NCBI GenBank assembly: GCA_910580185.1
Contig: CAJTWC010000003.1
Span: 1-64,000, forward strand
From: an uncultured Bacilli bacterium
GTDB taxonomy: Bacteria > Bacillota_I > Bacilli_A > RF39 > UBA660
Direction of reading: 5' to 3'
DNA: 64,000 nt
Below the pieces are notes generated by a model, which saw only the letters and a program-made list of their open reading frames with translations, did not search any database and had not been told where the DNA came from. This document shows, one piece after another, positions 61,887 through 64,000 of the stretch (positions within the stretch are counted from its first letter, which is position 1; each line of letters begins with the position of its first letter). The position numbers and the translations under genes were made by a program.

Positions 61887-63242
61887 ATGATAACTAAACC
61901 AAAAGGAACAAAAGATATTTATGGGGTAGAAGCTAAAAGATGGCAGTACGTATCTAAGGTAATAGACGAGGTAATGGAAAAGTATAATTATAACTTTATA
62001 CGTGTTCCAGTATTTGAAGCAAGCGAATTATTTCATAGAGGAGTTGGAGAAACAACTGATATAGTAACAAAAGAAACTTATGATTTTACTGATCGTGGTG
62101 GTCGATGCATGACTCTTAGACCAGAAGGTACTGCGGGAGTTGCTAGATGTTTCATTGAAAATAAAATGTATGGTGATAATAACCAGCCAATAAAACTTTA
62201 TTATAATTGTCCGATGTATCGATATGAAAGACCACAAGCAGGAAGATATAGAGAACTTACTCAATTTGGTTATGAACTTATTGGAAGTGATGATCCACTA
62301 GCAGATGCTGAAGTAATAAGCCTTGCCGTTAACATATATAAAATACTTGGTTTAAAGGGAATTAAAGTTAATATTAACTCATTAGGGGATGCTGAATCTA
62401 GAAATAACTATAGAGAAGCTTTAATTAATCACTTTAAACCACATATAGATGAGTTATGCTCTGATTGCAAAGAAAGATTAGAGAAAAACCCTTTAAGAAT
62501 ACTTGATTGTAAAGTTGATGCTGATAAAGAAGTTATGAAGACGGCTCCTAAAACAATAGATTACCTAAATAAAGAATCTAAAGAAAGATTTGAGAAAGTA
62601 AAAGAGTATTTAGAAGTTATGGGCGTTGAATACATAGTTGATCCATCAGTAGTTAGGGGTCTTGATTATTATAATCATACCGTGTTTGAAGTAGAAGCTG
62701 ATATTGAAGGATTTGGTGCTCAAAACGTTATTGGTGGTGGAGGCCGTTATAATGGCATGATAGAGCAGTTAGGCGGGCCTAGTACTCCAGCGATTGGTTT
62801 TGCAGCAGGCTTTGATAGACTAATGCTTGCTTTAGAGTATGAAAAGGTAAATATACCGGTAAATGAAAGCGTAGATTTGTTCTTACTATACGTAAATGAT
62901 GATGAGAAAAAATACGCTGCATACTTAACTAATGAACTTAGAATGAATGGTTTTGTTGTAGAAACCGATTATTTAAATAGAAGCTTAAAAGCAGGATTTA
63001 AACAAGCCGATAGGTTAAATAGTAAATTCACTATCGTACTTAATAGTGAAATGTTAGAAAATAACGAAGTCAAAATTAAAAATAATAAAACTAAAGAAGA
63101 AGAAACTATATCAATAGATGCACTAATTTATTATTTAGATGAAAATATAATAGAAGATGAAAATTGTGGATGCTCGCATGATGATCATGAATGTGGTTGT
63201 GGTGATTCATGCAAGTGTCACAACAAGGATAATAATGAATAA
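61887..63242 (+). CDS. hisS: Histidyl-tRNA synthetase with a Cys/His-rich C-terminal tail
   Basis: 451 aa where about 420 is usual. Class II core: motif 1 around IDEVMEKYNYNFIRVPVFE, motif 2 YRYERPQAGRYRELTQFGYELIG, His-binding GLDYYNHTVFEVEA and motif 3 TPAIGFAAGFDRLMLAL. The anticodon-binding domain follows to about residue 420. The final 25-30 residues are unusual: ENCGCSHDDHECGCGDSCK, followed by CHNKDNNE, with six Cys and three His that could bind metal. AAAGGAAG ribosome site. The next gene starts within its last codons. Confidence 0.95.
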   Translation: MITKPKGTKDIYGVEAKRWQYVSKVIDEVMEKYNYNFIRVPVFEASELFHRGVGETTDIVTKETYDFTDRGGRCMTLRPEGTAGVARCFIENKMYGDNNQPIKLYYNCPMYRYERPQAGRYRELTQFGYELIGSDDPLADAEVISLAVNIYKILGLKGIKVNINSLGDAESRNNYREALINHFKPHIDELCSDCKERLEKNPLRILDCKVDADKEVMKTAPKTIDYLNKESKERFEKVKEYLEVMGVEYIVDPSVVRGLDYYNHTVFEVEADIEGFGAQNVIGGGGRYNGMIEQLGGPSTPAIGFAAGFDRLMLALEYEKVNIPVNESVDLFLLYVNDDEKKYAAYLTNELRMNGFVVETDYLNRSLKAGFKQADRLNSKFTIVLNSEMLENNEVKIKNNKTKEEETISIDALIYYLDENIIEDENCGCSHDDHECGCGDSCKCHNKDNNE

Positions 63243-63798
63243 TTTCGAAATAAAAGAGCTTATAAGACAAAAATTTAATGCTATATCAGATCCAGTAGTT
63301 GCTAAAAACTATGATGGTTTTATTGATCAAGATGGATACTTTTATGCATCTGCCCTTAAGTATCGACATGAACCAAGTCATGCTGATTTAGCCCTTGATA
63401 TATTAACTTACTATGATATCATAGTAAATGATGAAAAAGGTGGAATCTTTAGCAAGGTAAAAGAATTCATGTTTTCATATGTAAAAGATGATTATGAAAG
63501 AAAAAAATTGGCGCATTTAAAAGCTCACGTTAATCCAACTAAAGAATTAATTGAAAAATTAAAATTTATGTATTATAGTCATTCTCAAAAAGCCAACAGA
63601 AGGCCTATTATAGAAATAAATGATATGGGAATAGTAAGTAGAGAACAAAAAAATATGTTGATAAGTATTTTACAATTAAATAATGAGTTATCTTTTTTAC
63701 CAGATGATTTAATAGGCGCTAAAAAAGAAGAAATGCACCAAAGATATGTTGATAACTATATTATAAAAAATATGAATAAGGAGAATATAAACAAATGA
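63235..63798 (+). CDS. Uncharacterised protein between hisS and the Asp/Asn-tRNA synthetase, 187 aa
   Basis: Family not recognised. A soluble alpha/beta mix with DGFIDQDGYFYASALKYRHEPSHADLALDIL near the N-terminus and two helical stretches later. ATG 63235 overlaps hisS by 8 bp and its TGA overlaps the next ATG, so all three are translationally coupled. The longer open frame upstream lies within hisS. Its place between two synthetase genes suggests a related task, but nothing more can be said. Confidence 0.65.
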   Translation: MNNFEIKELIRQKFNAISDPVVAKNYDGFIDQDGYFYASALKYRHEPSHADLALDILTYYDIIVNDEKGGIFSKVKEFMFSYVKDDYERKKLAHLKAHVNPTKELIEKLKFMYYSHSQKANRRPIIEINDMGIVSREQKNMLISILQLNNELSFLPDDLIGAKKEEMHQRYVDNYIIKNMNKENINK

Positions 63799-64000
63799 TT
63801 AATTATAAAGAATGTATAAATAAAAAAATTACAATATCTGGCTTTGCTGAAAAGGTTAGAAATCTTCAATGGGTACAATTTATAGTACTTAGAAATGAAG
63901 GTCAAAGAATTCAAGTCACTATTGAAAAGTCTGATGAAAAAAATAAAGAAATGGTTGAAATTGTAGATAAGTTAACCAACGAGTCAACCATTACGGTAAC
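63795..64000 (+). CDS. Aspartyl/asparaginyl-tRNA synthetase, N-terminal part (cut by window end)
   Basis: The 68 visible residues form the OB-fold anticodon-binding domain: KKITISGFAEKVRNLQWVQFIVLRNEGQRIQVTIE, then IVDKLTNESTITV. This pattern (xFxxLR...xxQ...LTxES) is typical of AspRS/AsnRS. The wording resembles the archaeal-type non-discriminating AspRS more than bacterial AspS, but the catalytic core is outside the window. The upstream T-box reads a tRNA with G discriminator, in agreement with Asp or Asn. Confidence 0.8.
   Translation, partial: MINYKECINKKITISGFAEKVRNLQWVQFIVLRNEGQRIQVTIEKSDEKNKEMVEIVDKLTNESTITV

Overview
The window is AT-rich (A/T-dominated third codon positions, Lys/Asn/Ile-rich proteins) and reads as a chromosome segment of a low-GC Firmicute, probably an uncultured anaerobic gut Bacilli/Mollicutes-related lineage. 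Evidence is the Gram-positive gene orders (rimM-trmD-rplS-lepB / rbgA-rnhB-topA, ruvA-ruvB-queA-tgt, secDF-rel-dtd, hisS-aspS), a T-box leader, an L19-type leader, a SpoVB/MurJ-type flippase, a LemA/DUF2207 pair, and oxygen-protection genes typical of anaerobes (superoxide reductase, flavoredoxin-like protein). TAA dominates as stop; TGA is rare but appears to be a genuine stop.

Layout. 0.1-4.4 kb: three unknown Lys/Asn-rich proteins from a strong promoter; two related genes recur at 24.9-27.2 kb. 4.4-8.5 kb: YgjP-like metalloprotease, TrmH-type methyltransferase, rimM, trmD (with an unusual long C-terminal extension), rplS with a leader, lepB. 8.7-15.1 kb: an accessory block that splits the usual lepB-rbgA neighbourhood: two methyltransferases, a flavin reductase-like protein, two CYTH proteins, a P-loop kinase, superoxide reductase, a GNAT, and two decayed genes (a ChbG/YdjC stub and a DinD/BRO-type pseudogene). 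15.1-18.7 kb: rbgA, rnhB, topA. 18.7-24.8 kb: membrane and HD-domain proteins, tRNA-Arg, patatin, pentapeptide-repeat protein, ABC exporter. 27.2-29.6 kb: an ArsR/SmtB-type sensor with a P1B zinc/cadmium ATPase under a consensus promoter with operator. 29.6-34.6 kb: tRNA-Thr, GH43 enzyme, PP2C-like phosphatase, Nudix, HAD, and two related P-loop proteins, one fused to an HD domain. 34.7-38.2 kb: heterodimeric ABC exporter with one degenerate ATP site. 38.3-45.9 kb: M14 peptidase, unknowns, ruvAB, queA, small basic proteins, tgt. 45.9-52.0 kb: membrane proteins, lysS flanked by two related single-pass membrane proteins, a flippase. 52.1-58.0 kb: secDF fusion, Rel (with altered hydrolase residues), dtd, AI-2E family transporter. 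58.0-58.4 kb: a 29-residue hydrophobic peptide gene facing a candidate convergent antisense RNA. 58.4-64.0 kb: lemA, DUF2207 protein, a T-box leader, then a glutamine amidotransferase-like gene, hisS (Cys/His-rich tail), an unknown gene and the start of an Asp/Asn-tRNA synthetase.

The most interesting item is the 58.0-58.35 kb module. A short membrane peptide, a direct repeat shared between its leader and its terminator, a bidirectional terminator and a minus-strand TTGAAT-N17-TATAAT promoter together reproduce the logic of a par/Fst-like type I toxin-antitoxin locus. Other points worth attention are the Rel protein that has lost the ED hydrolase residues, the TrmD extension, the HisRS tail, the lineage-specific paralogue family, and the habit of placing promoters inside the preceding terminator.
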